Shown here: positions 37,862-47,211 of the stretch, one piece after another
Numbering within the stretch: the first letter of the stretch is position 1
Layout of the letters: every line of letters begins with the position of its first letter
DNA from: Lacihabitans sp. CS3-21
Lineage (GTDB): Bacteria; Bacteroidota; Bacteroidia; Cytophagales; Spirosomataceae
Length of the DNA stretch: 64,000 bases
Assembly: GCF_024343675.1 (NCBI RefSeq)
Contig: NZ_RJUD01000007.1
Span: 1-64,000, forward strand
Reading direction: 5' to 3'
The notes under the pieces: generated by a model
Database searches by the model: none
Told to the model about the DNA's origin: nothing
What the model saw: only the letters and a program-made list of their open reading frames with translations
Made by a program: the position numbers and the translations under genes

Positions 37862-38365
37862 TTATCCGTTGAATACTTTGTTTAATTTAATTCCTCTCAT
37901 TGAAGCTACTTCATGAGGAGCTCTCATTTTCAAAAGAGCATCTAATGTAGCCTTAACAACGTTGTGAGGATTAGAACTTCCTTTCGACTTTGCAAGTACA
38001 TTATGTACACCTGCTGCCTCCAACACTGCACGCATAGCTCCACCTGCAATAACTCCAGTACCTGGAGCGGCTGGTTTAACAAATACGAAACCGCCTGAGT
38101 ATTTTCCCTCCATTTCGTGAGGAACAGTACCATTAATAATTGGCACATTAACTAGGTTTTTACGAGCGTCTTCAATAGCCTTAGATATTGCATCAGTTAC
38201 TTCGTTTGCTTTACCAAGACCTTGACCTACAGCACCTTGGCCATCGCCAAGTACAACTATCGCTGAGAAGCTAAATCTACGACCACCTTTAACTACTTTC
38301 GCAACTCTATTGATGGCTACAACTCTCTCCTTTAATTCTGATTCGTTTACTTTAATTGCTTTCAT
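37862..38365 (-). CDS. rpsE: Ribosomal protein S5
   Basis: Small-subunit protein of 167 residues, involved in decoding accuracy. Signatures [36 protein letters not shown] and the C-terminal domain with [18 protein letters not shown]. Normal length; follows rplR by 10 bases. Confidence 0.97.
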   Translation of the reverse strand: MKAIKVNESELKERVVAINRVAKVVKGGRRFSFSAIVVLGDGQGAVGQGLGKANEVTDAISKAIEDARKNLVNVPIINGTVPHEMEGKYSGGFVFVKPAAPGTGVIAGGAMRAVLEAAGVHNVLAKSKGSSNPHNVVKATLDALLKMRAPHEVASMRGIKLNKVFNG

Positions 38366-38375
38366 TTAAATAGTA

Positions 38376-38723
38376 TTAAAAGTTAAGTCCAGCTTCTCTC
38401 GCAGCATCTGCCAAAGCTTTCACATTTCCATGGTACAAATAACCACTACGGTCAAATACACAAGCCGTGAGACCAATCTCTACCGCTTTTTTAGCAATGC
38501 TTGAACCTACTTGTTTTGAATTCTCTATATTCAAAGATTTAAGACCTAGTTCAACTGAAGAGGCAGATGCTAAAGTTTTTCCTGCTATATCGTCAATTAA
38601 TTGAACGTATATACCTGTATTACTACGAAAAACAGTTAACCTTGGTCTTTCAGGAGTACCTGAAACCTTTTTCCTAACTCTCCACTTTATTTTTTGTCTT
38701 CTTTCAGACTTAACACTAGACAT
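38376..38723 (-). CDS. rplR: Ribosomal protein L18
   Basis: 5S rRNA-binding protein of the large subunit, 115 residues. Basic N-terminus with [20 protein letters not shown] and C-terminal [20 protein letters not shown], both typical. Between rplF (25 bases) and rpsE (10 bases). Confidence 0.97.
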   Translation of the reverse strand: MSSVKSERRQKIKWRVRKKVSGTPERPRLTVFRSNTGIYVQLIDDIAGKTLASASSVELGLKSLNIENSKQVGSSIAKKAVEIGLTACVFDRSGYLYHGNVKALADAAREAGLNF

Positions 38724-38748
38724 ATATTATAAAGTTATAATTTCTTAA

Positions 38749-39306
38749 TTATTTTTTACCTGCAGTTTTACCAGCTTTTCTTCTGATAACCTCTCCTACA
38801 AACTTGATACCTTTACCTTTGTATGGCTCAGATTTACGTAGCGACTTTATTTTGGCAGCAACCAAACCTATCAATTGTTTGTCAGTACCTTGTAAAGTAA
38901 TAATTGGATTCTTTCCTTTCTCCATCTTAGTCTCTACTTTGATTTCAGCAGGAACAACAAGATAAATATTGTGCGAGTATCCCAATGACATATCTATGAT
39001 ATTTCCATTGTTGGTAGCTTTGTAACCTACACCGACTAATTCAAGTTCTTTTTTGTATCCATCAGATACTCCAACGATAAGGTTACTTAACAAAGATCTA
39101 TAAAGACCGTGCAAAGCTTTGTGTCTTTTCTGCTCAGTTGGACGTGTTACAGTTAATACACCATCTTCAATAGTCAAGCCCATATCAGGGTCAATTTTTT
39201 GAGTCAAAGTACCTAACGCACCTTTCGCAGTCACTAAATTATCAGAACCAACAGTAACTGTTACTCCTGAAGGGATTGTAATTGGTTTTTTACCTATTCT
39301 AGACAT
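38749..39306 (-). CDS. rplF: Ribosomal protein L6
   Basis: Large-subunit protein of 185 residues near the factor-binding site. Starts MSRIGKKPITIPSGV and ends with the signature EPYKGKGIKFVGEVIRRKAG and a basic tail. Two L6 repeats. It follows rpsH by 43 bases. Confidence 0.97.
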   Translation of the reverse strand: MSRIGKKPITIPSGVTVTVGSDNLVTAKGALGTLTQKIDPDMGLTIEDGVLTVTRPTEQKRHKALHGLYRSLLSNLIVGVSDGYKKELELVGVGYKATNNGNIIDMSLGYSHNIYLVVPAEIKVETKMEKGKNPIITLQGTDKQLIGLVAAKIKSLRKSEPYKGKGIKFVGEVIRRKAGKTAGKK

Positions 39307-39349
39307 TTTAAAACGTTTAAGGCTTCATTAAAGAAGCGGTCAACAAAAA

Positions 39350-39751
39350 TTAATAAACATAACAAAGTACCTCACCACCAACATTCAGCGTTCTAGCCTC
39401 TTTGTCTGTAACAATTCCTTTGGAAGTTGATAAAATAGCAATACCAAGGCCATTGAGTACTCTTGGTAACTCAGTTGACTTTACGTACTTTCTTAAACCT
39501 GGCTTTGAAACCCTAGAAAGATTGATAATTGCTGATTTTTTAGTGATTGGATTATATTTCAATGCAATTTTTATAACACCTTGAAGACCATCATCTTCAA
39601 ACTTATAACTTGCAATATAACCTTTTTCATAAAGAAGAACTGTAAGTTCTTTTTTTAGGTTTGAGGCAGGAATCTCTACGACTCTATGTCTCGCTTTAAT
39701 AGCATTTCTGATTCTTGTAAGAAAATCTGCTATTGGATCCGTTGTAATCAT
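39350..39751 (-). CDS. rpsH: Ribosomal protein S8
   Basis: Small-subunit primary binding protein, 133 residues. Starts [17 protein letters not shown] and ends with [19 protein letters not shown]. In several bacteria S8 represses the spc operon through an mRNA mimic of its rRNA site. The 111-base gap before it holds a promoter-like box and a small hairpin, so this gene may have its own transcription start. Confidence 0.97.
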   Translation of the reverse strand: MITTDPIADFLTRIRNAIKARHRVVEIPASNLKKELTVLLYEKGYIASYKFEDDGLQGVIKIALKYNPITKKSAIINLSRVSKPGLRKYVKSTELPRVLNGLGIAILSTSKGIVTDKEARTLNVGGEVLCYVY

Positions 39752-39827
39752 CTCTAAATTAATATTTTTTTGGATACCTTAGCCAACATTAGACAGTATC
39801 ACAAGCGTGACTTCTCTAACTGGGCTG

Positions 39828-39835
39828 CAAAGATA
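39828..39835 (-). promoter_or_regulatory. Internal promoter -7 box upstream of rpsH
   Basis: On the leftward strand TATCTTTG, a perfect TAnnTTTG match, followed at once by CAGCCC. The rplC promoter has the same order (TACTTTTG then CAGCCC). It lies in the largest gap of the spc segment, 77 bases before the rpsH ATG. No clear -33 box was found. Confidence 0.5.
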
Positions 39836-39862
39836 GTAATTCTAAATAAGAAAAAAAACTTT

Positions 39863-40132
39863 TTACCAAGAAGATTTGGTAACACCAGGAATAAATCCTG
39901 AATTGGCCATTTCACGGAAGGTAACACGATTGATACCAAACTTTCTCATGTAACCCTTAGGGCGACCAGTAAGCTTACATCTATTGTGCAATCTAACAGG
40001 TGAAGAGTTTTTTGGAAGAGCGTCTAAGCCTTTCCAATCTTGAGCTTCCTTAAGGGCGGCTCTTTTCGTAGCAAACTTAGCTACTAATCTCTCTCTTTTT
40101 CTTTCCCTAGCTTTTATTGACTCTTTTGCCAT
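39863..40132 (-). CDS. rpsN: Ribosomal protein S14 (zinc-free form)
   Basis: Small-subunit protein of 89 residues. Starts [17 protein letters not shown] and contains [20 protein letters not shown] and ends TKSSW. The CxxC pairs of the short zinc form are absent; this is the longer C-minus form. Between rplE (19 bases) and the gap before rpsH. Confidence 0.97.
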   Translation of the reverse strand: MAKESIKARERKRERLVAKFATKRAALKEAQDWKGLDALPKNSSPVRLHNRCKLTGRPKGYMRKFGINRVTFREMANSGFIPGVTKSSW

Positions 40133-40151
40133 GTCTCTAAATTATTGCTTA

Positions 40152-40700
40152 TTATTTATTTTTATTCACAAACGGCATACCCAATGCTTTCAACAATTCG
40201 TAGCTTTCAGCATCGGTCTTTGCAGTTGTTACAAATGTAATGTCCATTCCTTGTATCTTGCTGATTTTATCAATAGATATTTCAGGGAAGATGATTTGCT
40301 CAGTAACACCGAAAGTATAGTTTCCTCTGCCATCAAAACCTTTGTCACTGATACCTTGGAAATCTCTAACTCTTGGTAATGCTACTGAAGTAAGACGGTC
40401 TAAAAATTCATACATGATATTTGATCTCAGTGTAACTTTAGCACCGATCGGCATACCTTCTCTCAATTTGAAGTTTGATACCGCTTTCTTAGATATGGTA
40501 GGAACAGCTTTCTGACCTACAATAGTTGTTAATTCGTCAACACTGTTGTCAACCAATTTTTTATCGCCTGTAGCAGCTCCAACACCTCTGTTGACTACTA
40601 TCTTAAGCAATTTTGGAACCTGCATGATAGATTTGTACTGATACTTCTCCATCAAAACAGCTACAATTTCTTTTTGATATTTCTCTCTTAACCTTGCCAT
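40152..40700 (-). CDS. rplE: Ribosomal protein L5
   Basis: 5S rRNA-binding protein at the central protuberance, 182 residues. Typical [20 protein letters not shown], then [15 protein letters not shown] and [20 protein letters not shown]. Between rplX (39 bases) and rpsN (19 bases). Confidence 0.97.
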   Translation of the reverse strand: MARLREKYQKEIVAVLMEKYQYKSIMQVPKLLKIVVNRGVGAATGDKKLVDNSVDELTTIVGQKAVPTISKKAVSNFKLREGMPIGAKVTLRSNIMYEFLDRLTSVALPRVRDFQGISDKGFDGRGNYTFGVTEQIIFPEISIDKISKIQGMDITFVTTAKTDAESYELLKALGMPFVNKNK

Positions 40701-40739
40701 TTTTCTAAATTTAGTGGATTACCGACCCACTTTAAATTA

Positions 40740-41078
40740 TTAAATAAATTTACCCGAGGCTTTAGAAAATCTTTGAAGATTTCCAGCATCATTTAGTTTT
40801 CTACCAACTCTAGTAGGTTTGCCAGTAGACGGATCTACAACCAAAACATTACTGATATGTATAGTACCTTCAAGTTCTTTAATTTCGCCTTGAGGGCTTT
40901 GTGCGTTTGGCTTAATGTGTTTTTTAATCAAATTCACACCTTCCACAACAACACGGTTTTTCTTTACCAAAACCTCAACAATTTTTCCTCTTTTACCTTT
41001 AGAGTTACCTGCGATAACTTCTACTGTATCTCCGGTTTTAACGTGAAGCTTAGGTTGTTTGTTAAATTTCCTTTCCAT
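40740..41078 (-). CDS. rplX: Ribosomal protein L24
   Basis: Early assembly protein of the large subunit, 112 residues. The KOW motif (HVKTGDTVEVIAGNSKGKRG) is followed by VVEGVNLIKKHIKPN. Between rplN (34 bases) and rplE (39 bases). Confidence 0.97.
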   Translation of the reverse strand: MERKFNKQPKLHVKTGDTVEVIAGNSKGKRGKIVEVLVKKNRVVVEGVNLIKKHIKPNAQSPQGEIKELEGTIHISNVLVVDPSTGKPTRVGRKLNDAGNLQRFSKASGKFI

Positions 41079-41112
41079 TGTAATAAATTAATTACGATAT
41101 TTTTTTCAGCTA

Positions 41113-41481
41113 TTATAGTACCTCTGGAGCAAGTGAAACAATTTTCATAAACTGTTTTTCTCTCAACTCTCTAGCTACAGGTCCGAAAATCCTTGTTCCT
41201 CTAGGCTCGTTTTGATTGTTCAATAAAACAACCGCGTTTTCTTCAAACCTAATGTAAGAACCGTCTTTTCTTCTTACTTCTTTTTTAGTTCTAACAACAA
41301 CAGCTTTTGACACTGTACCTTTCTTCATGTTTGAAGAAGAAAGAGCTTGTTTAACTGTAACGACAACTTTGTCACCTACAGATGCATATCTCTTTTTAGT
41401 ACCACCTAAAACTCTTATTACCAAAACTTCTTTAGCCCCGCTATTGTCAGCTACATTGGCTCTTGATTCTTGCTGTAACAT
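41113..41481 (-). CDS. rplN: Ribosomal protein L14
   Basis: Large-subunit protein of 122 residues at the subunit interface. Starts [19 protein letters not shown] and ends [31 protein letters not shown] is typical. Between rpsQ (35 bases) and rplX (34 bases). Confidence 0.97.
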   Translation of the reverse strand: MLQQESRANVADNSGAKEVLVIRVLGGTKKRYASVGDKVVVTVKQALSSSNMKKGTVSKAVVVRTKKEVRRKDGSYIRFEENAVVLLNNQNEPRGTRIFGPVARELREKQFMKIVSLAPEVL

Positions 41482-41516
41482 TATTATTTCCTTTTACTAA
41501 TTTTAGAAATATCGGA

Positions 41517-41774
41517 TTATTTGGCTCTCTCAATGATTTCAACCAATCTCCAATTTTTATTTTTGCTCAACGGTCTAGTCTCGCTGATTTTTACAGTGTC
41601 GCCGATACCAGCTTCATTGTTTTCATCATGAAACATAAACTTTTTAGTTTTGAGCATAAACTTACCATATTTAGGATGTTTCACCTTACGAATCACTTGG
41701 ATTACGCCTGACTTCTCCATCTTGTTGCTGGTAACAACACCAATACGTTCTTTTCTTACTTGTCTTTCTTCCAT
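41517..41774 (-). CDS. rpsQ: Ribosomal protein S17
   Basis: Primary 16S rRNA-binding protein, 85 residues, with an OB fold. [19 protein letters not shown] and [20 protein letters not shown] are the family motifs. Between rpmC (52 bases) and rplN (35 bases). Confidence 0.97.
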   Translation of the reverse strand: MEERQVRKERIGVVTSNKMEKSGVIQVIRKVKHPKYGKFMLKTKKFMFHDENNEAGIGDTVKISETRPLSKNKNWRLVEIIERAK

Positions 41775-41826
41775 TTTCGGATAAAATTAATGGTTTATGA
41801 AAACCATGAAATTTGATAATGATATT

Positions 41827-42012
41827 TTACTTTGAACTGTTAAGAGCAGTAGAAAGTCTAGCAATATTTTTACGAGTCTCAGTAATTCTCCTAGGATTCT
41901 CGATTGGAGTGATTGCATGAGCAAACTTCAATTTAACCAATCTGTCTTTTTCTTCAGATATTTGTTGTTTCAACTGTTCTTCAGTAAAACCACTTAAATC
42001 ATTTTTTTTCAT
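41827..42012 (-). CDS. rpmC: Ribosomal protein L29
   Basis: Helical hairpin protein of 61 residues near the peptide exit tunnel. FTEEQLKQQISEEKDRLVKL and the C-terminal ENPRRITETRKNIARLST are typical. Between rplP (31 bases) and rpsQ (52 bases). Confidence 0.96.
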   Translation of the reverse strand: MKKNDLSGFTEEQLKQQISEEKDRLVKLKFAHAITPIENPRRITETRKNIARLSTALNSSK

Positions 42013-42043
42013 CTTCTTTATTAATTGAAGTATTTATATATGA

Positions 42044-42463
42044 CTATACTTCGTAATCTCTACGAACTACAAACTTTGTTTTTACTGGTAACTTTTGAGC
42101 AGCTAATCTAAGAGCTTCTTTTGCTAGTTCTAATGAAACACCAGTTGCTTCGAATAAAACTGTACCAGGATAAATGTTTGCTACCCAATACTCAGGAGCA
42201 CCCTTACCTTTACCCATCCTAACCTCTAAAGGCTTTTTGGTAATAGGGGTGTCAGGAAATATACGGATCCAAACCTGGCCTTCACGTTTCATGGCACGTG
42301 TAACACCAATACGAGCAGCTTCTATTTGTCTAGCAGTGATTCTACCTGGCTCTAGACTTTTTATTGCAAATGAACCGAAAGCAATCTCATGACCTCTTGT
42401 AGCAATACCTTTGATCCTGCCCTTTTGTTGCTTACGAAATTTAGTTCTTTTAGGTTGTAACAT
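42044..42463 (-). CDS. rplP: Ribosomal protein L16
   Basis: Large-subunit protein of 139 residues near the A-site tRNA. Starts [39 protein letters not shown] carries the loop that reaches the peptidyl transferase centre. Between rpsC (34 bases) and rpmC (31 bases). Confidence 0.97.
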   Translation of the reverse strand: MLQPKRTKFRKQQKGRIKGIATRGHEIAFGSFAIKSLEPGRITARQIEAARIGVTRAMKREGQVWIRIFPDTPITKKPLEVRMGKGKGAPEYWVANIYPGTVLFEATGVSLELAKEALRLAAQKLPVKTKFVVRRDYEV

Positions 42464-42497
42464 AATAATAACGTTTAAGGCAAATTGCCACTAAAAT

Positions 42498-43313
42498 TTA
42501 ATTTCTCTTTTGGCCGTTTGATCTACCACCACCACCACTGTTGTTGGTTTTCTTTCTTCTGCCATTCTTGTCACCATCTTCGTCTCTACGACCTTTACCT
42601 TGATGACCACCGCCAGCACCACCCATAGTAGATTTTTTACTATCAGCAGATTCGGTAGCAAGAGCTGCAACTGATGTTAGATCTCTTTTGCCAAAAACCT
42701 CACCTTTGAATACCCAAACTTTGATACCAATTAAACCGTAAACAGTCAATGATTCAGAAATTGCATAATCAATATCCGCTCTTAATGTATGAAGAGGAAT
42801 TCTTCCTTCTTTGTACATTTCAGAACGAGCCATCTCAGCACCGCCTAATCTTCCTGACAATTTAATTTTTATACCTTGAGCTCCTACACGCATAGCCGAC
42901 TGAATCGCTTGCTTCATAGCCCTACGGAATGAAATTCTTGCTCTCAATTGTTGGGCGATAGTCTCACCTACTAATTTAGCATCGATTTCAGGTCTTTTAA
43001 TTTCAAATATATTTATTTGAACATCTTTCTTAGTAAGTTTTTTAAGCTCTTCTCTTAGCTTATCTACCTCACTACCTGCTTTACCAATTACTACACCTGG
43101 TCTTGCCGTGTGTATAGTAAGGGTAATTCTCTTAAGTGTCCTTTCAATTACTACTCTTGAAACAGAACCTTTCGGAATACGTGCATTGATATATTTCCTG
43201 ATTTTGTCGTCCTCAACGAGTTTCTCAGCAAAATTCTTTCCGCCGTACCAGTTGGATTCCCATCCTCTGATGTAACCTAGTCTAAAACCTACAGGATTTA
43301 CTTTTTGTCCCAT
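42498..43313 (-). CDS. rpsC: Ribosomal protein S3
   Basis: Small-subunit head protein at the mRNA entry, 271 residues. [20 protein letters not shown] and the KH domain ([20 protein letters not shown]) are typical, followed by the C-terminal domain. The last about 50 residues are a Gly/Lys/Arg/Asn-rich low-complexity tail ([20 protein letters not shown] and onward) not found in most bacteria. Confidence 0.97.
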   Translation of the reverse strand: MGQKVNPVGFRLGYIRGWESNWYGGKNFAEKLVEDDKIRKYINARIPKGSVSRVVIERTLKRITLTIHTARPGVVIGKAGSEVDKLREELKKLTKKDVQINIFEIKRPEIDAKLVGETIAQQLRARISFRRAMKQAIQSAMRVGAQGIKIKLSGRLGGAEMARSEMYKEGRIPLHTLRADIDYAISESLTVYGLIGIKVWVFKGEVFGKRDLTSVAALATESADSKKSTMGGAGGGHQGKGRRDEDGDKNGRRKKTNNSGGGGRSNGQKRN

Positions 43314-43359
43314 TTTAACTAATTATATAATATTCTAATTTCTAAGTATCGTTACTTAA

Positions 43360-43716
43360 TTATACTGCTTGACTTTCCAATGAATCAACAACAATTGTGA
43401 TGTGTTGAGAACGCTTTCTTACTCTGTAAGCTCTACCTTGTGGAGCAGGACGAAGTCTTTTTAACATTCTACCACCGTCAATCATGATTGTCTTTACATA
43501 TAGATCTGCCTCTTCGATTTTCAAGTCTTCGTTTTTGTTCTGCCAGTTTGCTACTGCTGACATCAAAACTTTCTTGATTACTGGAGCTGCTTGTTGCGGT
43601 TGGAAAGAAAGTATTCCTAAAGCAAGGTTTACTTTTTTGCCTCTGATCAAGTCGGCTACTAACCTAGCTTTTCTAGGTGAAGTTGGAAAATCGTTTAATT
43701 TTGCTACTGCTTCCAT
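43360..43716 (-). CDS. rplV: Ribosomal protein L22
   Basis: Large-subunit protein of 118 residues whose loop lines the exit tunnel. FPTSPRKARLVADLIRGKKV and the loop region with RLRPAPQGRAYRVRKRSQHI are diagnostic. Between rpsS (38 bases) and rpsC (46 bases). Confidence 0.97.
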   Translation of the reverse strand: MEAVAKLNDFPTSPRKARLVADLIRGKKVNLALGILSFQPQQAAPVIKKVLMSAVANWQNKNEDLKIEEADLYVKTIMIDGGRMLKRLRPAPQGRAYRVRKRSQHITIVVDSLESQAV

Positions 43717-43754
43717 TTTTTATTCTTATTTAAAGAGCTTAGCTCCTCGGAATA

Positions 43755-44033
43755 TTATCTTTTACCTTTATCTTTTTTGTTCACGTGGCCTCTAAAGTTT
43801 CTTGTTGGAGCAAATTCTCCTAACTTATGACCAATCATGTTATCTGTAACATATACCGGAATAAATTTATTACCGTTATGAACAGCAAAAGTATGTCCAA
43901 TAAAATCAGGGGTAATCATTGATCTTCTAGACCAAGTTTTGATTACAGACTTCTTCCCTGAATCATTCATTACGTCGACTTTATTTTCAAGTCTAAAATC
44001 TACGTAAGGTCCTTTTTTAAGTGAACGAGCCAT
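43755..44033 (-). CDS. rpsS: Ribosomal protein S19
   Basis: Small-subunit head protein, 92 residues. Starts [39 protein letters not shown] and [15 protein letters not shown] are typical. Follows rplB by 10 bases. Confidence 0.97.
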   Translation of the reverse strand: MARSLKKGPYVDFRLENKVDVMNDSGKKSVIKTWSRRSMITPDFIGHTFAVHNGNKFIPVYVTDNMIGHKLGEFAPTRNFRGHVNKKDKGKR

Positions 44034-44043
44034 CTATTTTGTA

Positions 44044-44868
44044 TTATTTTGTTCTACGTGAAATTATTAATCTGTTAGAGTATTTGTTCTTAGATCTAGT
44101 TTTCTTGCCTTTCGCAATTAAACCATTTCTTGAACGAGGGTGACCTCCTGATGCACGTCCCTCACCACCACCCATCGGGTGATCGACTGGGTTCATGGCA
44201 ACACCTCTAACTCTAGGAGTAACTCCTAACCATCTTTTACGACCAGCCTTACCCAATACTACGTTCATGTGGTCAGGATTCGATACCGATCCTACAGTAG
44301 CTATACAAGCTCCAAGAACCATTCTCATTTCACCTGAAGGCATTTTCAAGGTAACAAACTTACCGTCTTTTGCCAAAACCTGAGCATACGTACCAGCACT
44401 TCTGGCCATTTGACCACCTTTACCTGGTGTCAATTCTATATTGTGAACAATTGTACCTAATGGCATATTCTTCAACAACAATGCATTTCCTACTTCTGGA
44501 GCCACTTTCTCTCCTGAAACAATCTTTAAACCTACTCTTAAACCCTGAGGAGCAATGATGTATCTCTTTTCTCCGTCAGTGTATTTTACAAGAGCGATTC
44601 TTGAAGTACGGTTTGGATCATACTCGATAGTCATAACTTCAGCTTCGATATCTTTTTTATCTCTTTTGAAGTCAATTATACGGTACTTTCTTTTGTGACC
44701 ACCACCAATATACCTCGCAGTACGGTGTCCTTCGTTGTTTCTTCCACCTGTTTTTCTGATAGCTTCCGTCAAACTTTTCTCTGGCTTACTTGCAGTAATA
44801 TCAGAGAAATCTGGAGCTATTCTGTGTCTGGTGCCGGGTGTTACCGGATTTAATTTTTTAACTGCCAT
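44044..44868 (-). CDS. rplB: Ribosomal protein L2
   Basis: Large-subunit protein required for peptidyl transfer and subunit joining, 274 residues. [17 protein letters not shown], then [20 protein letters not shown] with the conserved His, and a basic C-terminus. A small hairpin (AGCCT/AGGCT, 44884-44898) lies in the gap from rplW. Confidence 0.98.
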   Translation of the reverse strand: MAVKKLNPVTPGTRHRIAPDFSDITASKPEKSLTEAIRKTGGRNNEGHRTARYIGGGHKRKYRIIDFKRDKKDIEAEVMTIEYDPNRTSRIALVKYTDGEKRYIIAPQGLRVGLKIVSGEKVAPEVGNALLLKNMPLGTIVHNIELTPGKGGQMARSAGTYAQVLAKDGKFVTLKMPSGEMRMVLGACIATVGSVSNPDHMNVVLGKAGRKRWLGVTPRVRGVAMNPVDHPMGGGEGRASGGHPRSRNGLIAKGKKTRSKNKYSNRLIISRRTK

Positions 44869-44919
44869 TTCTCACACATTTGCAGCCTATAAAAGGCTAT
44901 ACTTTAACAATTTAATAAA

Positions 44920-45207
44920 TTATAATTCTGCGTAAAAATCGATTAAATCACCGTCTTTCAAAGTCACCATTGCTTTTTTGAAAGTACTAGTTTTTCCTGA
45001 ACTCAATCTTGATTTTGTCATTCTAGACTTCTTCTTTCCGATTTGAGTAATCGTATTTACTTTTTCTACCGTTACGCCGTACATTCTCTCCACAGCAGCT
45101 GCTATTTCAATTTTGTTGGCATCACGACTTACTTCAAATGTATACTTGCCTTTTGAAGTAAGTAACTGTGTTTTCTCAGTTATTTTTGGTCTTTTTAAAA
45201 CGCTCAT
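44920..45207 (-). CDS. rplW: Ribosomal protein L23
   Basis: Protein of 95 residues at the tunnel exit, the docking site for trigger factor and SRP. MSVLKRPKITEKTQLL at the start and KVNTITQIGKKKSRM in the middle are typical. Between rplD (11 bases) and rplB. Confidence 0.97.
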   Translation of the reverse strand: MSVLKRPKITEKTQLLTSKGKYTFEVSRDANKIEIAAAVERMYGVTVEKVNTITQIGKKKSRMTKSRLSSGKTSTFKKAMVTLKDGDLIDFYAEL

Positions 45208-45218
45208 TTCTTTAAAAA

Positions 45219-45848
45219 TTAATCTTTCAAAATTGATTCTAAATGAGAAACTGTACTTTCAGCCAACAATATGATTTCAGTATTGATCAAATCATACGTA
45301 TTTACAGAATCTTTATCAACCACTTTGGTCTTAGGAATATTACGAGCAGATAAATAAAGATTATTTTCTCCACCGTTAACCACGAAAAGTGTTTTCTTTC
45401 CTGATAAACTCAAAGCATTCAAAAATTGAATATATGCTTTTGTTTTTGGTGAATCAATGCTGAAATCTTCAACGATGATCACATTGTTTTCAGCTACTCT
45501 CGAAGACAAAACTGACTTACGAGCTAACACTTTGATTTTCTTGTTCAATTTGAAGTCGTAATCTCTTGGACGCGGACCAAATACAGTACCACCACCCACA
45601 TAAGTTGGTGCTTTTGCAGAACCGTGTCTTGCACCTCCAGAACCTTTCTGACGAACAAGTTTTTTAGTAGAGCGAGAGATCTCAGCTCTTTCTTTTGACT
45701 TGTGCGTTCCTTGACGTTGGTTAGCTAAGTAATGCTTTACGTCTAACCAAACAACGTGTTGGTTTGGCTCAACACCGAAAACCTCTTCGCTTAGCTCAAC
45801 AGTCTTACCTGTTTCTTTGCCTTCTTTGTTTAAAACTTTAACTTTCAT
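45219..45848 (-). CDS. rplD: Ribosomal protein L4
   Basis: Large-subunit protein of 209 residues with an arm into the exit tunnel. RQGTHKSKERAEISRSTKKL and KGSGGARHGSAKAPTYVGGG are the family core. In gamma-proteobacteria L4 represses the S10 operon; whether it acts on the structured region upstream of rplC here is untested. Confidence 0.97.
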   Translation of the reverse strand: MKVKVLNKEGKETGKTVELSEEVFGVEPNQHVVWLDVKHYLANQRQGTHKSKERAEISRSTKKLVRQKGSGGARHGSAKAPTYVGGGTVFGPRPRDYDFKLNKKIKVLARKSVLSSRVAENNVIIVEDFSIDSPKTKAYIQFLNALSLSGKKTLFVVNGGENNLYLSARNIPKTKVVDKDSVNTYDLINTEIILLAESTVSHLESILKD

Positions 45849-45890
45849 TTTTATTCAGCCCCTTTTTCGATGTCGTTGGCTACCGACCTT

Positions 45891-46508
45891 TTATTTATGT
45901 AATGTAATAATTGAGTTTTTGGCACCTGGAACCGAACCTGATACTAATATCAAATTTTTCTCAGGGAAAAGTCTCAATACTTTAAGGTTTTGAATAGTTA
46001 CATTGGTATGTCCCATTCTACCGCCCATTTTAATTCCTTTGAATACTCTAGCTGGATACGAACAAGCTCCAATTGAACCTGGGTGTCTGCCTCTGTTGTG
46101 CTGACCGTGTGTACTTTGACCTACACCACCAAATCCGTGTCTCTTAACAACACCTTGGAATCCTTTTCCTTTGGTTTTTCCGCTGATATCAACAAATTCA
46201 CCTTCTTCGAATACATCTTCTACTCTGATAGTCTCACCCAAAGCCAAATCTTTTTCGAATTCTTTGAACTCTACTAATTTTCTTTTTGGAGTGGTATCAG
46301 CCTTCTTAAAATGACCCATCAAAGCTTTTGTTGTACGCTTTTCTTTCTTCTCTCCGAAGCCCAATTGAATTGCTTTGTAACCATCATTCTCTTCTGTCCT
46401 GACTTGTGTTACAACACATGGACCAGCTTCAATTACCGTGCAAGGCACAGCTTCACCATTTGTAAAAATGGTAGTCATTCCAATTTTCTTTCCAATAATT
46501 CCAGACAT
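45891..46508 (-). CDS. rplC: Ribosomal protein L3
   Basis: Large-subunit assembly initiator, 205 residues from the ATG at 46508 ([15 protein letters not shown]). A longer frame reaches 46577, but its start lies inside the promoter, so the shorter start was taken. [15 protein letters not shown] and [20 protein letters not shown] are typical. It is the first gene of the cluster: rpsJ, which normally precedes it, is absent from the neighbourhood. Confidence 0.97.
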   Translation of the reverse strand: MSGIIGKKIGMTTIFTNGEAVPCTVIEAGPCVVTQVRTEENDGYKAIQLGFGEKKEKRTTKALMGHFKKADTTPKRKLVEFKEFEKDLALGETIRVEDVFEEGEFVDISGKTKGKGFQGVVKRHGFGGVGQSTHGQHNRGRHPGSIGACSYPARVFKGIKMGGRMGHTNVTIQNLKVLRLFPEKNLILVSGSVPGAKNSIITLHK

Positions 46509-46560
46509 AGTCTTAACTTTAATATAATCGCTAAATGTTAACCAAATTTGAATCGGGCTG

Positions 46561-46592
46561 CAAAAGTACGGATACACTTGCTAAAATCCAAA
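46561..46592 (-). promoter_or_regulatory. Promoter of the ribosomal protein cluster
   Basis: On the leftward strand TTTG (46589-46592), a 20-base spacer and TACTTTTG (46561-46568) match the Bacteroidota promoter closely. Transcription would start near 46554 with CAGCCC just at the start, leaving a leader of about 46 bases before rplC. This is the best promoter in the window. Confidence 0.7.
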
Positions 46593-46610
46593 TTTTAATT
46601 CTTTTTTAAA

Positions 46611-46850
46611 CCCAGAGGTTGGTAAACGAACCAACTTGCCAACACTGAGAACCGTTTTACGGGTAAGGCATTTTTAATTATGCAGGAACACGCCTTGTTA
46701 CCTCTCTGTGACTCCAAAAAAATTAATCGCGAATCGGAGACTGCCTATAAGTGAAATTCACAGTCGAAATTAAAATGGTTTCGTTCGATGCCGACTTCTT
46801 TTAATTATTGATAAGGAGATTCCTCCGTCGAATTGAGGTGCAAAATTATA
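46611..46850 (-). ncRNA. Region of six consecutive stem-loops upstream of rplC (candidate structured RNA or leader)
   Basis: No ORF. Leftward-strand order of the stems (plus coordinates): GGAG/CTCC at 46815-46826; AGTCG/CGACT (46762-46796) enclosing CGAAA/TTTCG; GTGA/TCAC (46751-46761); CTCC/GGAG (46712-46739); a compound stem in which CAC+GAGA (46643-46650) pairs with TCTC+GTG (46703-46710), GGT+AAGGC (46662-46669) with GCCTT+ACC (46692-46702) and CCGT/ACGG forms a side hairpin; and GTTGGT/ACCAAC (46618-46635). A -7-like box TAATTTTG lies at 46841-46848 just before the first stem, without a good -33. It may be an independent RNA or a second, longer leader of the rplC transcript. No hallmark of tmRNA, RNase P, SRP or 6S RNA was recognised. 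Confidence 0.5.
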
Positions 46851-47021
46851 CCTTTTTTCTCAAATAAAAAATTTATTATAAAAAAAACTCCTTTTTTCTT
46901 AAAAAACTTTTCGAAGCAGAGATTTTTAACCAATAAAATCAGTGAATGTACAAAATTTTTATAGAAAACATCGGATTTTTGATACACTTGAATCATGAAG
47001 AATCTATTACAATGGTCTGAA

Positions 47022-47151
47022 AACAAAAAAACAGCTGAAAAATTCAACTGTTTTTAACCTATCATTTATTCAACCACTCTTAAAAAACGAGATGTTTCAG
47101 AAGAGATTTTTTTAATTTCTTATGTTTACAAAGAGAGTCATTCCTTGAAAC
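47022..47151 (-). ncRNA. Candidate small RNA between the rplC region and agmatine deiminase
   Basis: On the leftward strand a perfect -7 box TACTTTTG (47158-47165) precedes about 130 bases without an ORF. They end in a hairpin (AAAAACAG/CTGTTTTT arms at 47027-47034 and 47048-47055, with inner GAA/TTC) followed by T-rich sequence. Promoter box plus terminator with no gene between suggests a small RNA. The -33 box is poorly spaced, so this is tentative. Confidence 0.3.
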
Positions 47152-47203
47152 GTTTTGCAAAAGTAATTCTTTTTTAAAACTGAAAAAACAAAAAAAAAGA
47201 AAT

Positions 47204-47211
47204 TATTTTTG
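47204..47211 (+). promoter_or_regulatory. Promoter -7 box of the agmatine deiminase gene
   Basis: TATTTTTG matches TAnnTTTG and lies 29 bases before the ATG. Only A-rich sequence occupies the -33 position. Confidence 0.45.

Noticed and set aside
46509-46577. Longer N-terminus of rplC
   Set aside because: It overlaps the rplC promoter; L3 proteins begin at [11 protein letters not shown].
46600-47200. tmRNA, RNase P RNA, SRP RNA or 6S RNA in the gap before rplC
   Set aside because: No tag reading frame, no GAGGAAAGUCC-type core, no SRP tetraloop motif and no single long helix; the known classes were not recognised.
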